From Burkholderiales bacterium 68-10 (GTDB lineage: Bacteria; Pseudomonadota; Gammaproteobacteria; Burkholderiales; Burkholderiaceae_C): a stretch of 33,724 nucleotides of DNA. The stretch covers positions 25,580 to 59,303 of the forward strand of contig MKTG01000073.1 of the NCBI GenBank assembly GCA_001897615.1. Direction: 5' to 3'. Below the pieces are notes generated by a model. That model saw only the letters and a list, made by a program, of their open reading frames with translations. It ran no database searches and was not told the origin of the DNA. The stretch's first letter is position 1; each line of letters starts with the position of its first letter. Shown here piece after piece: positions 1-7,629 of this stretch. The position numbers and the translations under genes were made by a program.

Positions 1-78
1 ATTTTTCTCATGCGTCGTGTCGCGGTGCGGCACTGATCAAGTACCTCACCATCATTCGCGAGTAGAGCCCGATTTGAT
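1..78. repeat. Right end of a MITE-like element, copy 1 (cut by window edge)
   Basis: These 78 bases are identical to positions 1867-1944, which form the right end of the complete element further down. Identity stops at 79. The rest of this copy lies left of the window. Both copies have the same orientation. Confidence 0.9.
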
Positions 79-95
79 TTGGGAAGCGTGTGGCT

Positions 96-746
96 TCACC
101 CGCGCCAGCCGGGCAGCGCCCAGCCACGCCACACCGACAGCAGCCGCATGCCGGCGGTGAACACCACGGTGGTGGTCAGCACCAGCCAGGGCGGCAGGCC
201 CGTCGCCAGCAGGCCCACATGCAGCCAGCCGCCGGCAAACGACCACAGGGCGTAGGGCCGGTGGTCGCTGAAGGCGCTGGGCAGCAGGTTGCACAGCACG
301 TCGCGCAGCACGCCGCCGAAGCAACTGGTGATCACGCCCATCATCACCGCCGCCAGCGCCGGCAGGCCCACCGCCAGGCCCAGGTCGACGCCGATGGCGG
401 TGAACAGGCCCAGGCCGATGGCGTCGGGCCACAGGATGGCGCGCTCGGTCGGCGCCAGGTGGCGCTGGCGCATCAGCGCCATGGCGGCCAGGCACAGCGC
501 CAGCAGCGCCCATACGAACTCGATGTGGCGCACCCAGAAGAAGGGCCGCTGGTCCAGCAGCAGGTCGCGCAGCGTGCCGCCGCCAAAGGCGGCGGCAAAA
601 GCCACCACGCACACGCCCACCACGTCCAGCCGCTGGCGCGCGGCGGCGATCACGCCCGACAGCGCAAAGGCCAGCGTGGCCGCCACCTCCAGCGCGGTGC
701 GCAGCAGTTCCGACCAGCCGGGGGGCAGGGGGGCGAGCAGGTTCAT
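96..746 (-). CDS. UPF0126 / TRIC-like small membrane channel or transporter (YicG/YadS type)
   Basis: The 216-residue protein is almost entirely hydrophobic, with about six to seven predicted membrane segments. It shows the duplicated half-motif typical of UPF0126: an AFGGGTLRDLLL segment in the first half and a CFGGVLRDVLCN segment in the second. The family is related in fold to TRIC cation channels, and E. coli YicG has been linked to glycine transport; the substrate cannot be told here. I chose the ATG at 746 because a 21-residue Arg/Ala-rich extension to 809 looks like untranslated leader. The gene is divergent from the TauE/SafE gene across about 120 bp that contains a dispersed repeat. 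The family assignment is firm and the function is open. Confidence 0.88.
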   Translation of the reverse strand: MNLLAPLPPGWSELLRTALEVAATLAFALSGVIAAARQRLDVVGVCVVAFAAAFGGGTLRDLLLDQRPFFWVRHIEFVWALLALCLAAMALMRQRHLAPTERAILWPDAIGLGLFTAIGVDLGLAVGLPALAAVMMGVITSCFGGVLRDVLCNLLPSAFSDHRPYALWSFAGGWLHVGLLATGLPPWLVLTTTVVFTAGMRLLSVWRGWALPGWRG

Positions 747-810
747 GGCGCGCGATTGTGCCCTGCGCGCGCCACGGCCGCCGCCGGGCCGCCGCGCGGC
801 CTCGGACAAA

Positions 811-861
811 TGCTATATAGTTTGTAGCTGCCGGCGCTGACCCGGAAGGCGCCGCAGCCCG
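811..861 (+). repeat. Dispersed palindromic repeat, copy 1
   Basis: The copy follows the pattern seen nine more times in this window: an AT-rich GCTAT start, then GTAGCTG, then a GCGC-containing hairpin half, then GGCGC and GCAGCC. It lies between two divergent genes and ends just before the TauE/SafE start, so it probably lies in the promoter or leader region. Confidence 0.7.
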
Positions 862-869
862 AACTTCCC

Positions 870-1619
870 ATGACCCCGATCACCGACTGGTCGTTCTACG
901 CCGTCGCCATCCCGGCGGTGCTGCTGCTGGGCGTCAGCAAGAGCGGCTTCGGCGCCGGCTTTGGCTCGCTGGCGGTGCCGCTGATGGCGCTCAGCGTCAC
1001 GGTGCCGCAGGCGGCGGCGATCCTGATGCCGGTGCTGCTGGTGATGGACCTGCTGGGCATCGCCGCCTTCCGCAAGGACTTCGACCGCGCGCTGCTGCGC
1101 TTCCTGCTGCCCTGGGGGTTGCTGGGCATCGGCATCGGCACGTTGACCTTCCAGCTGCTGCAGCCGCGCTGGGTGGCCGGCATCGTGGGCGTGTTCACCC
1201 TGCTGTTCCTGGCCCAGCGCCTGCTGTTTGCGCCACGCGCCGACGGCGCGCCGCCGCCGCGCTGGGCGGGGGCGCTGCTGACGGCCACCTCGGGCTTCAC
1301 CAGCTTCGTGGCGCACGCCGGCGGGCCGCCGATCAACGCCTACGTGATCCCGCTGCGGCTGACGCCGCTGCGCTTCACCGGCACCATGGCGTTCTTCTTC
1401 TTCGTCATCAACCTGGCGAAGTGGCTGCCCTATGCCTGGCTGGGGCTGCTGGACGGGCGCAACCTGGGCACCTCGCTGGTGCTGCTGCCGCTGGCGCCGA
1501 TCGGCGTGTGGGCCGGCGTGCGCATTGCGCGGCGCATCGACCAGCGGCTGTTCTACCGCTTCGTCTACCTGGGCATGCTGCTGACCGGGCTGAAGCTGGT
1601 GTGGGACGCCTGGGGTTGA
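870..1619 (+). CDS. TauE/SafE family sulfite/anion exporter
   Basis: The 249-residue integral membrane protein has about eight hydrophobic segments. The N-terminal GVSKSGFGAGFGSLAVPLM motif and the internal HAGGPPINAYVIPL motif mark the two pseudo-repeats of the TauE/SafE (former DUF81) family. Members export or import organosulfonates, sulfite or other small anions across the inner membrane; the substrate here is not evident, and no sulfonate or sulfite genes are adjacent. Length is normal. The start is the first ATG in frame, 8 bases after a dispersed repeat. The gene stands alone, followed by another repeat and a MITE-like element. Confidence 0.9.
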   Translation: MTPITDWSFYAVAIPAVLLLGVSKSGFGAGFGSLAVPLMALSVTVPQAAAILMPVLLVMDLLGIAAFRKDFDRALLRFLLPWGLLGIGIGTLTFQLLQPRWVAGIVGVFTLLFLAQRLLFAPRADGAPPPRWAGALLTATSGFTSFVAHAGGPPINAYVIPLRLTPLRFTGTMAFFFFVINLAKWLPYAWLGLLDGRNLGTSLVLLPLAPIGVWAGVRIARRIDQRLFYRFVYLGMLLTGLKLVWDAWG

Positions 1620-1622
1620 TTG

Positions 1623-1670
1623 AATGCTTCGTTATCGATAGCTTTTGGCGCGCTCTGGAGGCCGGTTTCC
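1623..1670 (+). repeat. Dispersed palindromic repeat, copy 2
   Basis: A short, degenerate copy (AATGCTTCGTTATCGATAGC, then TTTTGGCGCGCTC, then GAGGCC) starts three bases after the TauE/SafE stop codon. It could help end transcription of that gene. Confidence 0.6.
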
Positions 1671-1672
1671 GT

Positions 1673-1944
1673 TCGATTTGAGGCTCTTCTCGCGAATGAT
1701 GGTGATGGCCTGCGAGACAAGGCTTCGAATGGTCGCTTATTGGAAACCGCCAACCTCCGAACGCAGAGGACGCAGAGATTTCGCAGAGGACGCAGAAAGC
1801 CAGAAGATCCATCGGTTTTCTTTGCGTCCTCTGCGAATCCTTGGCGTCCTCTGCGTATGGCTGTTCATTTTTCTCATGCGTCGTGTCGCGGTGCGGCACT
1901 GATCAAGTACCTCACCATCATTCGCGAGTAGAGCCCGATTTGAT
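1673..1944. mobile_element. MITE-like non-coding element with inverted termini, copy 2
   Basis: The outer ends are inverted copies of one another: 1682-1705 matches the reverse complement of 1912-1935 at 23 of 24 bases, core CTCGCGAATGATGGTGA. No convincing gene lies inside. The centre holds four copies of a 12-mer, two direct and two inverted. Together with the strip to 1994 this accounts for the 375-bp gene-free stretch between the TauE/SafE and PiuC genes. Terminal inverted repeats, small size, lack of coding capacity and a second copy at the window start point to a MITE or similar passive element. No target-site duplication was identified with certainty. Confidence 0.75.
1761..1855. repeat. 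Nested inverted repeat built from CGCAGAGGACGC 12-mers
   Basis: The 12-mer CGCAGAGGACGC occurs at 1762-1773 and 1782-1793. Its reverse complement occurs at 1824-1835 and 1844-1855. Each pair is spaced by 20 bp, so the two arms (about 36 bp each) can fold into a long imperfect hairpin with a loop of roughly 25 bases. It sits in the middle of the MITE-like element. Confidence 0.85.
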
Positions 1945-1994
1945 GCCAGGCGCGTGGCGGTCGCCGTCCCGGGGCGCCATGGCGCCGCCGGGCT

Positions 1995-2684
1995 TCAGGT
2001 GCTGGCCCACATGCGCAGCAGGTTGTGGTAGGCGCCGGTCAGGCGGATGGCCTCGTCGGTCTCGCCGTGGCGCTGGCGCAAGGCCAGCAGCGCCATGTCC
2101 ATTTCGAACAGCAGGCGGCGCTGCTCCTGGCCGCGCACCATGCTCTCGATCCACAGGAAGCTGGCGATGCGGGCGCCGCGCGTGACGGGGCGCACCTCGT
2201 GCACGCTGCTGCCGGGGTAGAGCACGGCGTCGCCTGCCGGCAGCTTGACGGCCTGCTGGCCGTAGGTGTCGTGCACCACCAGTTCGCCGCCGTCGTAGTC
2301 GTCGGGTTCGGCCAGGAACACCGTGCACGAGACATCGCTGCGCACCCACTCACCGGTGGTCTGCGAGTGCATCACCGCGCCGTCGACGTGCTGGCCGTAG
2401 TGGTTGGCCGCGCCTTCGTAGCGGTTGAACAGGGGGTTGAAGATCTTGCGCGGCAGCGCGGCCGAGAAGAACACCGGGTCGCGCCGCAGCGCGGCCAGGA
2501 TCAGCTCGCGCAGCGTGGCCGCGCTGGCGCTGTCCTGCGCCAGCTGGCGGTTGCTCTTGCGCGTGGCGGCCTGGCCGCCGGCGCTGCGCGCGCCGTCGAC
2601 CCAGGGCGCGTCGGCGGCCAGCAGCAGGCCGCGCGCCTGTGCGACTTCATCGGCGGTGAGCAGGTTCTTGAGGTGGATCAGCAT
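1995..2684 (-). CDS. piuC: Fe(II)/2-oxoglutarate-dependent PKHD-type hydroxylase (PiuC/YbiX family)
   Basis: The 229-residue protein matches the prolyl/lysyl-type hydroxylase fold. The iron ligands are visible as H99 and D101 in HVDGA and H162 in the SSVHEVRPV segment, with R172 as the likely 2-oxoglutarate anchor. Length agrees with E. coli YbiX and Pseudomonas PiuC. In those species, as here, the gene follows a catecholate-siderophore TonB receptor, so a role in iron acquisition is inferred; the physiological substrate is not established to my knowledge. It is transcribed after the receptor, separated by a 100-bp gap with a strong hairpin, and may share its Fur-controlled promoter. Confidence 0.93.
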   Translation of the reverse strand: MLIHLKNLLTADEVAQARGLLLAADAPWVDGARSAGGQAATRKSNRQLAQDSASAATLRELILAALRRDPVFFSAALPRKIFNPLFNRYEGAANHYGQHVDGAVMHSQTTGEWVRSDVSCTVFLAEPDDYDGGELVVHDTYGQQAVKLPAGDAVLYPGSSVHEVRPVTRGARIASFLWIESMVRGQEQRRLLFEMDMALLALRQRHGETDEAIRLTGAYHNLLRMWAST

Positions 2685-2690
2685 GGCATC

Positions 2691-2776
2691 TGGGAGCGTT
2701 GAGCGTTGGGCGTGTGGCGTCTAGCGTGTCAGGGGTATCGCCGCAATCGCGCCCAACGCTCACCGCTCAACGCTCA
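2691..2776. repeat. Long inverted repeat of tandem (A)GCGTTG heptamers between receptor and piuC
   Basis: A 12-base arm at 2701-2712 (GAGCGTTGGGCG) pairs perfectly with 2750-2761. Flanking tandem GAGCGTT / CAACGCTC units extend the pairing on both sides. It occupies the gap between the receptor stop and the piuC start, both on the minus strand. It could be an attenuator, an mRNA-stabilising stem or a mobile repeat. There is no U-run of a classic terminator. Confidence 0.75.
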
Positions 2777-2784
2777 ACCTGTTG

Positions 2785-5070
2785 TCAGAACAGGGCCTTG
2801 AGCGTCAGCTCCACCCGGCGCGGCGCACCGGGCTGGTAGAAGCCCCGGTACAGGCCGTCGGCGTAGAGCTTGTTGCTCAGGTTGGTGACGCTGAGCTTGA
2901 GCGTGGTGGCCTCGGTGAAGCTGTACTCGGCCATGGCGTCGAAGGTGACGAAGCCCTTGGCTTTCAGGGTGCGCTGGCCGTCCGGGTTCTGGCTGCCGCG
3001 GTAGTTGGCGCCCAGACCCAGGCGCAGTTGCGGCATGACGCGGTAGGTGGTCCAGACACTGCCGCTGTGGCGCGGCGTCAGACCTGGCCGGTCACCCTGG
3101 ACCTGTGAGCCCATGCCATCGGGGCGCAACGCGACGTTGCTGCGGTCGATCTTGGCCTTGGGGATCCAGGTGTGGTTCCAGAACATTTCCCAGGCCGGCG
3201 TGATGCGGCCGGCCAGGTTGAACTCCATGCCGGCGGCGTGCCGCTTGCCGGACAGCAACTCCTGCTGGGCCGCCGTGTCGGGGTCGGTGTTGCGCTCGTT
3301 GTACTTCTGGCTGTAGAACAGGGCCACGCCGGCCAGCATGCGCTTGTCCAGCAGGTCCCACTTGCCGCCGATCTCGATGTTGCGGCTCTTTTCTGGCGGG
3401 GTCTTGGCGCTGCGGCCGGTGGCCGGGTTGACCAGCACGCCGTACTGGTAGGCGTCGCCCGAGGTGTTGAACGAGGTGCCGTAGGAGATGTAGTAGGACG
3501 AGGCCTCGTCGGGCTGGAACAGCAGGCCCACGCGCGGGCTCCACAGGTTGTCGGTGCGCTGGTTGCCGAGCGTGCCGTCGGCGTTGCGGTACGAGCCCTT
3601 GAAGTGGTCGAAGCGCAGGCCGCCCACCAGCTTGATGGTGTCGGTGAGCGAGACCGTGTCCTGCACGTAGGCGCCGATGCTGCGCGACTCGAAGCGGTTG
3701 TAGGCCACCGGCGTGGCGCGGTTGTCGGGCACCCAGGCGCCGTCGTTGGGCGTGCCCACGGTGGTGCCGGGCAGGGTGCCGGGCAGTGGGTAGTTGTTGT
3801 TGCGCTTGGCGCTTTCGTCGTAGACATCGACGCCGCCGATGAGCGCGTGCTTGCGTCCACCCAGCTCGAAGCTGTTGCTGTAGTCGCTTTGCAGCATCAC
3901 CACGTCGCTCTGGCCGATGCGGCCCTTGGAGCGGCGCGTCAGGGCCGTGGTGTCGGTGATGTCGGACAGCACGGTGGGGGGGCGCGGCTGGGCAAAGCCG
4001 ATCGGGCTGCCCAGCAGGTCGCGCTCGTAGCGGCCGGCGCGCAGGCGGGTCTTGAGCTCGCCGCCGCCGTCCAGGCGGCGCACGTGGCCCAGCGTGGCGT
4101 AGGTGGCCGAGGTGTCCAGGTGGTCGTTCTTCAGGCCGTGGAAGTTCTTGGCCGGCAGCGTCGGGTGGATGGTGCCGTCGGCGCCGATGATCCAGGGGTG
4201 GGCGTAGTTGGGGCGGCCATCGATGTCCAGGTGGTAGAAGCCGACGCTGAACTCGTCGCGCGTGCCGATGCCCCAGCGGAAGGTGGGCGCCACGCCGATC
4301 TTGCGCTGCCTGGCGCCCCAGTTGTCGGCATCGTGGCCCAGCAGGTTCAGGCGCAGCGCCGCGTCCTGGCCGGTCTGCCAGTTGAAGTCGCCCTGCACGC
4401 GCTTCATGCCGCCGCTGCCCAGCGTGGCGCTGGCTTCGTGCTGGTTCAGCAGGAAGGGCTGCTTGCTGACCTGGTTGACCACGCCGCCGGTGGAGCCCTT
4501 GCCGAACAGCATGGAGGCCGAGCCCTTGATGACCTCGACGCGGTCGTCGTTGAAGGTGTCGCGCTCGTACAGCGGCGCATCGCGCAGGCCGTCGCGGTAG
4601 ATGTCGCCAGCCTGGCCGAGCGAGAAGCCGCGCAGGCGCACGTCTTCCTCGCCGGTCTCGCCGGCCTGGAAGGTGACGCCGGCGGTGGAGCGCAGCACCT
4701 CGCGGAAGTCGTCCAGGTTGCGGTCCTGGATCAGCTTTTCGGTCATCACGGTGACGCTTTGCGGGATGTCGCGCAGCTGCTGGTTGCCCTTGCCGATCTC
4801 GGTGCGGGTGGCGCGCAGCTGAGCCTTGCTGGTGGTGGGGCCGTCGGTGGCGGCGGCGTCACGCACGGTGACGGTGCCCAGCGTGCCGGCCACGTCGGCA
4901 CTGGCCGGGGCGGTCTGGGCCAGCGTGGCGGTGCTCAGCGAGCCGGCCAGCAGCATGGCGCCCAGCGGCAACAGGGCAGTGCTCTCTGCTTCAAAAGCAG
5001 GAGCTTTTGACGCTTGCTGGATAAGGGCTTTGGTCTTTTTTGACTTGAATTTCGGGGAGGTCACGGGCAT
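2785..5070 (-). CDS. fiu: TonB-dependent catecholate-siderophore receptor (Fiu-like)
   Basis: The 761-residue outer-membrane receptor has a basic leader, a hydrophobic signal segment at about 32-50 and a TonB-box-like stretch (TLGTVTVRD) at 63-71. The plug domain covers roughly 100-210 (IPQSVTVMTEKLIQDRNLDD, then VRLRGFS, then VEVIKGSASMLFGKGSTGG). A 22-strand barrel follows, ending in the expected terminal Phe. It should import ferric siderophores, probably catecholates, with TonB-ExbBD energy. A Fur box lies about 120 bp upstream, and a PiuC-type hydroxylase follows, as in E. coli fiu-ybiX. Oddity: residues 9-29 of the long leader are encoded by a dispersed repeat copy. The exact ligand is inferred only from context. 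Confidence 0.92.
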   Translation of the reverse strand: MPVTSPKFKSKKTKALIQQASKAPAFEAESTALLPLGAMLLAGSLSTATLAQTAPASADVAGTLGTVTVRDAAATDGPTTSKAQLRATRTEIGKGNQQLRDIPQSVTVMTEKLIQDRNLDDFREVLRSTAGVTFQAGETGEEDVRLRGFSLGQAGDIYRDGLRDAPLYERDTFNDDRVEVIKGSASMLFGKGSTGGVVNQVSKQPFLLNQHEASATLGSGGMKRVQGDFNWQTGQDAALRLNLLGHDADNWGARQRKIGVAPTFRWGIGTRDEFSVGFYHLDIDGRPNYAHPWIIGADGTIHPTLPAKNFHGLKNDHLDTSATYATLGHVRRLDGGGELKTRLRAGRYERDLLGSPIGFAQPRPPTVLSDITDTTALTRRSKGRIGQSDVVMLQSDYSNSFELGGRKHALIGGVDVYDESAKRNNNYPLPGTLPGTTVGTPNDGAWVPDNRATPVAYNRFESRSIGAYVQDTVSLTDTIKLVGGLRFDHFKGSYRNADGTLGNQRTDNLWSPRVGLLFQPDEASSYYISYGTSFNTSGDAYQYGVLVNPATGRSAKTPPEKSRNIEIGGKWDLLDKRMLAGVALFYSQKYNERNTDPDTAAQQELLSGKRHAAGMEFNLAGRITPAWEMFWNHTWIPKAKIDRSNVALRPDGMGSQVQGDRPGLTPRHSGSVWTTYRVMPQLRLGLGANYRGSQNPDGQRTLKAKGFVTFDAMAEYSFTEATTLKLSVTNLSNKLYADGLYRGFYQPGAPRRVELTLKALF
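4986..5044 (+). repeat. Dispersed palindromic repeat, copy 3, inside the receptor leader
   Basis: The plus strand reads GCTTCAAAAGCAGGAGCTTT, then TGACGCTTGCTGG, then ATAAGGGCTTTGG, then a T-run, matching the family pattern. On the minus strand it is translated in frame as receptor residues about 9-29 (SKKTKALIQQASKAPAFEAE). Confidence 0.65.
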
Positions 5071-5189
5071 GGGGGTAGTCAGCGTTGGACGAGGAAGGGA
5101 GGGTGCTGGCTACCTGGGTCCGTGCGGGAGGGTGGGTTGCCTCCCATGGCCGCTCGCTGGCGTGCAATGACGCTGTTGATCTTAAACAA

Positions 5190-5208
5190 AATGAGAATCA
5201 TTGTCATT
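5190..5208 (-). promoter_or_regulatory. Fur box upstream of the TonB receptor
   Basis: The 19-mer AATGAGAATCATTGTCATT closely matches the Fur consensus GATAATGATAATCATTATC, including the central AATCATT. It lies about 120 bp upstream of the receptor start, downstream of the bfr stop and terminator. It therefore most likely represses receptor (and perhaps piuC) transcription under iron sufficiency. Confidence 0.85.
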
Positions 5209-5241
5209 CAATATGTTGCAAATCAACGACGGACGGGCACG

Positions 5242-5263
5242 AAAAAGGGGCCACGAGGCCCCT
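5242..5263 (-). terminator. Rho-independent terminator of bfr
   Basis: Read on the minus strand, a GGGGCC / GGCCCC stem with a 4-base loop is followed by a run of five T. It sits 25-46 bases past the bfr stop and separates bfr from the Fur-controlled receptor unit. Confidence 0.82.
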
Positions 5264-5287
5264 GGTGCGCAGGACGGGCGTTGCGCG

Positions 5288-5764
5288 TCAGCTCGGCGAC
5301 TCCATCTGGCTTTGCAGGTAGTTCTGCAGACCGACTTTGTCCAGCAACTCGATCTGGGTTTCCAGAAAGTCGATGTGCTCCTCGGTGTCGTCCAGGATGT
5401 CCTGCAGCAGCTCGCGCGAGACGTAGTCGCGCACGCTCTCGCAGTGGGCGATGCCGTCCTTGATGGTGGCCTGCGCGGCCTGCTCCAGCTTCAGGTCGCA
5501 GCGCAGCATCTCGGGCACGTCCTCGCCCACCATCAGCTTGCCCAGGTCCTGCAGATTGGGCAGGCCGTCGAGCATCAGGATGCGGTCCATCAGGCGATCG
5601 GCGTGCTTCATCTCGCCGATGGATTCTTCATACTCCTTCTTCGCCAGCTTGCCCAGGCCCCAGTGCTTGAGCATGCGGTAGTGCAGGAAATACTGGTTGA
5701 TGGCGGTCAGCTCGTTCTTCAGCTGCGCTTGCAGGTGGGCGATGACGTTGGCGTCGCCTTTCAT
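5288..5764 (-). CDS. bfr: Bacterioferritin, heme-binding subunit type
   Basis: The 158-residue ferritin-like four-helix protein aligns end to end with E. coli Bfr (KGD start, GLQNYLQ near the C-terminus). The heme ligand M52 and ferroxidase-site residues E18, E51, H54, E94 and H130 are present. The residue three before H130 (E127 in E. coli numbering) is Thr in DDTEEHID, so one di-iron ligand appears replaced. The 24-mer stores iron as ferric mineral in the cytoplasm. Species with two Bfr genes can use one subunit for heme and another for ferroxidase activity, so a partner elsewhere in the genome is possible. A GGAG ribosome site precedes the ATG, and a terminator follows. Confidence 0.96.
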   Translation of the reverse strand: MKGDANVIAHLQAQLKNELTAINQYFLHYRMLKHWGLGKLAKKEYEESIGEMKHADRLMDRILMLDGLPNLQDLGKLMVGEDVPEMLRCDLKLEQAAQATIKDGIAHCESVRDYVSRELLQDILDDTEEHIDFLETQIELLDKVGLQNYLQSQMESPS

Positions 5765-5904
5765 GGCGTTCTCCGGTTGTGGTGCGAAAGCCAGGCCATT
5801 CTAGAAGTGCGTTCACCTGCGTCCGCCGCAGGGGCTTTCGAAATGAGACTGGTTCGCGTGCCGGGCGGGCGACGGGCTTTCACGCGCCGGCATGGCGCTG
5901 CACA

Positions 5905-7629
5905 ATGCCCGACACCATGACCGAGCCCACGATTTCCGCTCAGCCCCTGCGTCGACGTGCCCGCGACCGGCTCAAGGGCCGCCAGCCCGAGGCCGCCGCG
6001 CTGGCCGAGGTGCGCGCCCTGATCGGCACGCCCGGCCCCGACGGCCACCGGCGCGACCTGCTGATCGAATACCTGCACCAACTGAACGACCACTATCACG
6101 GCCTGTTCGAGCGCCACCTGGTGGCGCTGGCGGCCGAGATGCGCCTGTCGATGGCCGAGGTGTACGAGGTGGCGAGCTTTTATCACCACTTCGAGGTGCG
6201 CAAGGACGACGCGCGCGCACCGCCGCTGACGGTGCGGGTGTGCACCTCGCTCAGTTGCCAGCTGGCCGGCGCCGATGCCCTGCTGGCGCGTGCACGCGAG
6301 CTGTTGGGCGCCCAGGTGCAGGTGCTGGCCGCCCCCTGCATCGGCCGCTGCGAGCAGGCACCGGCGGCGCTGGTGGGCCAGCGCGGGCTGGGGCAGGCCA
6401 CGGCTGAGGTGCTGGTTGAGGCATCCAATCAGGCGCTGACGCAGGAGGGGAGTGCGCCAGCAGCTATCGCAAAAATAGCATTCGACGACTACGTGCAAGC
6501 CGGCGGCTACGCCCTGGCGCAGGCCGTGGCGCGCGGCGAGCGCGATGCCGAGTCCATCCTCGCCACGCTGGAGCATGCCGGCCTGCGCGGGCTGGGCGGG
6601 GCGGGCTTTCCCGCCGGGCGCAAGTGGCGCATCGTGCGCGATCAGCCGGTGCCTCGCTATCTGGCGGTGAACATTGACGAGGGCGAGCCCGGCACCTTCA
6701 AGGACCGCTGGTATCTGGAGCGCGACCCGCACCGCTTTCTGGAAGGCGTGCTGATCGCCGCGCAGGTGGTGGGCGTCAGCCGCGTCTACATCTACCTGCG
6801 CGACGAATACCCCGAGTGCCGCGTCATCCTGGCGCAAGCCATCGCCGACCTGCAGGCCGCGCCAGGCCTGCGCGAGCTGCTACCTGAAACGCAGCTACGC
6901 CGCGGCGCCGGGGCCTATATCTGCGGCGAGGAATCGGCCATGCTGGAGAGCATCGAGGGCAAGCGTGGCGAGCCGCGGCTGCGCCCGCCCTATATCGCCC
7001 AGGTGGGGCTGTTCGGCCGTCCCACGCTGGAGCACAACTTCGAGACCCTGTACTGGGTGCGCGACATCCTGGCGCGCGGCGCGGACTGGTTTGCCGCACA
7101 GGGCCGCCATGGCCGGCAGGGACTGCGCAGTTTCAGCGTCAGTGGTCGCGTCAGGCAGCCCGGCGTCAAGCGCGCGCCGGCCGGCATCACGCTGCGCGAG
7201 CTGATCGACGAATACTGCGGCGGCATGGCCGAGGGGCACGAGCTGTACGCCTTCCTGCCGGGCGGGGCCTCGGGCGGCATCTTTCCGGCGCGGCTGGCCG
7301 ATGTGCCGCTGGACTTCGACACCTTGCAGCCGCACGGCGGCTTCATCGGCAGCGCGGGCGTCATCGTGCTCAGCCAGCACGACCGCGCGCGCGATGCGGC
7401 GCTGAACATGATGCGCTTTTTTGCCGCCGAAAGCTGCGGCCAGTGCACGCCCTGCCGCGTGGGCACCGTCAAGGCTTCGCGGCTGATGGAAGCGCCGGTG
7501 TGGGACGCCGCCACCCTGGCCGACCTTGGCCAGGTGATGGTCGACGCCAGCATCTGCGGCCTGGGCCAGGCCGCGCCCAACCCCATGCTGTGCGTGCAGC
7601 TCTACTTCGCGCACGAGGTGGAGTCATGA
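5905..7629 (+). CDS. fdh1B: NAD-dependent formate dehydrogenase, fused NuoE/NuoF-like (FdsG-FdsB) flavoprotein subunit
   Basis: Residues 20-170 resemble NuoE/FdsG, with [2Fe-2S] ligands C113, C118, C145 and C149. Residues about 195-574 resemble NuoF/FdsB: glycine-rich GLGGAGFPAGRKW at 229-241, the FMN/NADH segment NIDEGEPGTFKDRW at 256-269, GAYICGEES, and [4Fe-4S] ligands C511, C514, C517 and C551. It passes electrons from the formate-oxidising subunit to NAD+ in the cytoplasm. The fusion and its length match Methylorubrum FDH1 beta, whereas Cupriavidus and Rhodobacter encode the two parts separately. The linker (residues 175-193) is partly made of a dispersed repeat. The start could be the ATG at 5917, since CACAAT at 5901-5906 looks like a -10 box. 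It overlaps the next gene by four bases. Confidence 0.92.
   Translation: MPDTMTEPTISAQPLRRRARDRLKGRQPEAAALAEVRALIGTPGPDGHRRDLLIEYLHQLNDHYHGLFERHLVALAAEMRLSMAEVYEVASFYHHFEVRKDDARAPPLTVRVCTSLSCQLAGADALLARARELLGAQVQVLAAPCIGRCEQAPAALVGQRGLGQATAEVLVEASNQALTQEGSAPAAIAKIAFDDYVQAGGYALAQAVARGERDAESILATLEHAGLRGLGGAGFPAGRKWRIVRDQPVPRYLAVNIDEGEPGTFKDRWYLERDPHRFLEGVLIAAQVVGVSRVYIYLRDEYPECRVILAQAIADLQAAPGLRELLPETQLRRGAGAYICGEESAMLESIEGKRGEPRLRPPYIAQVGLFGRPTLEHNFETLYWVRDILARGADWFAAQGRHGRQGLRSFSVSGRVRQPGVKRAPAGITLRELIDEYCGGMAEGHELYAFLPGGASGGIFPARLADVPLDFDTLQPHGGFIGSAGVIVLSQHDRARDAALNMMRFFAAESCGQCTPCRVGTVKASRLMEAPVWDAATLADLGQVMVDASICGLGQAAPNPMLCVQLYFAHEVES
6427..6483 (-). repeat. Dispersed palindromic repeat, copy 4, in the fdh1B interdomain linker
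   Basis: Its reverse complement reads AATGCTATTTTTGCGATAGC, then TGCTGGCGCACTC, then GCGTCAGCGCCTGAT, matching the family. It is translated in frame between the NuoE-like and NuoF-like halves, as part of QALTQEGSAPAAIAKIAF. Confidence 0.65.

Noticed and set aside
1973-1986. Perfect palindrome GGCGCCATGGCGCC after piuC
   Set aside because: It has no loop or T-run and is likely by chance in such GC-rich DNA; not called a terminator.
3172-5010. A 612-residue plus-strand frame opposite the TonB receptor
   Set aside because: It is the antisense of a clearly recognisable receptor, with low-complexity Val/Ala/Gly composition.
7443-7625. A 61-residue upstream extension of fdh1A
   Set aside because: It overlaps the conserved C-terminus of fdh1B, reads as Arg/Gly-rich noise, and the ATGA overlap at 7626 gives a better start.
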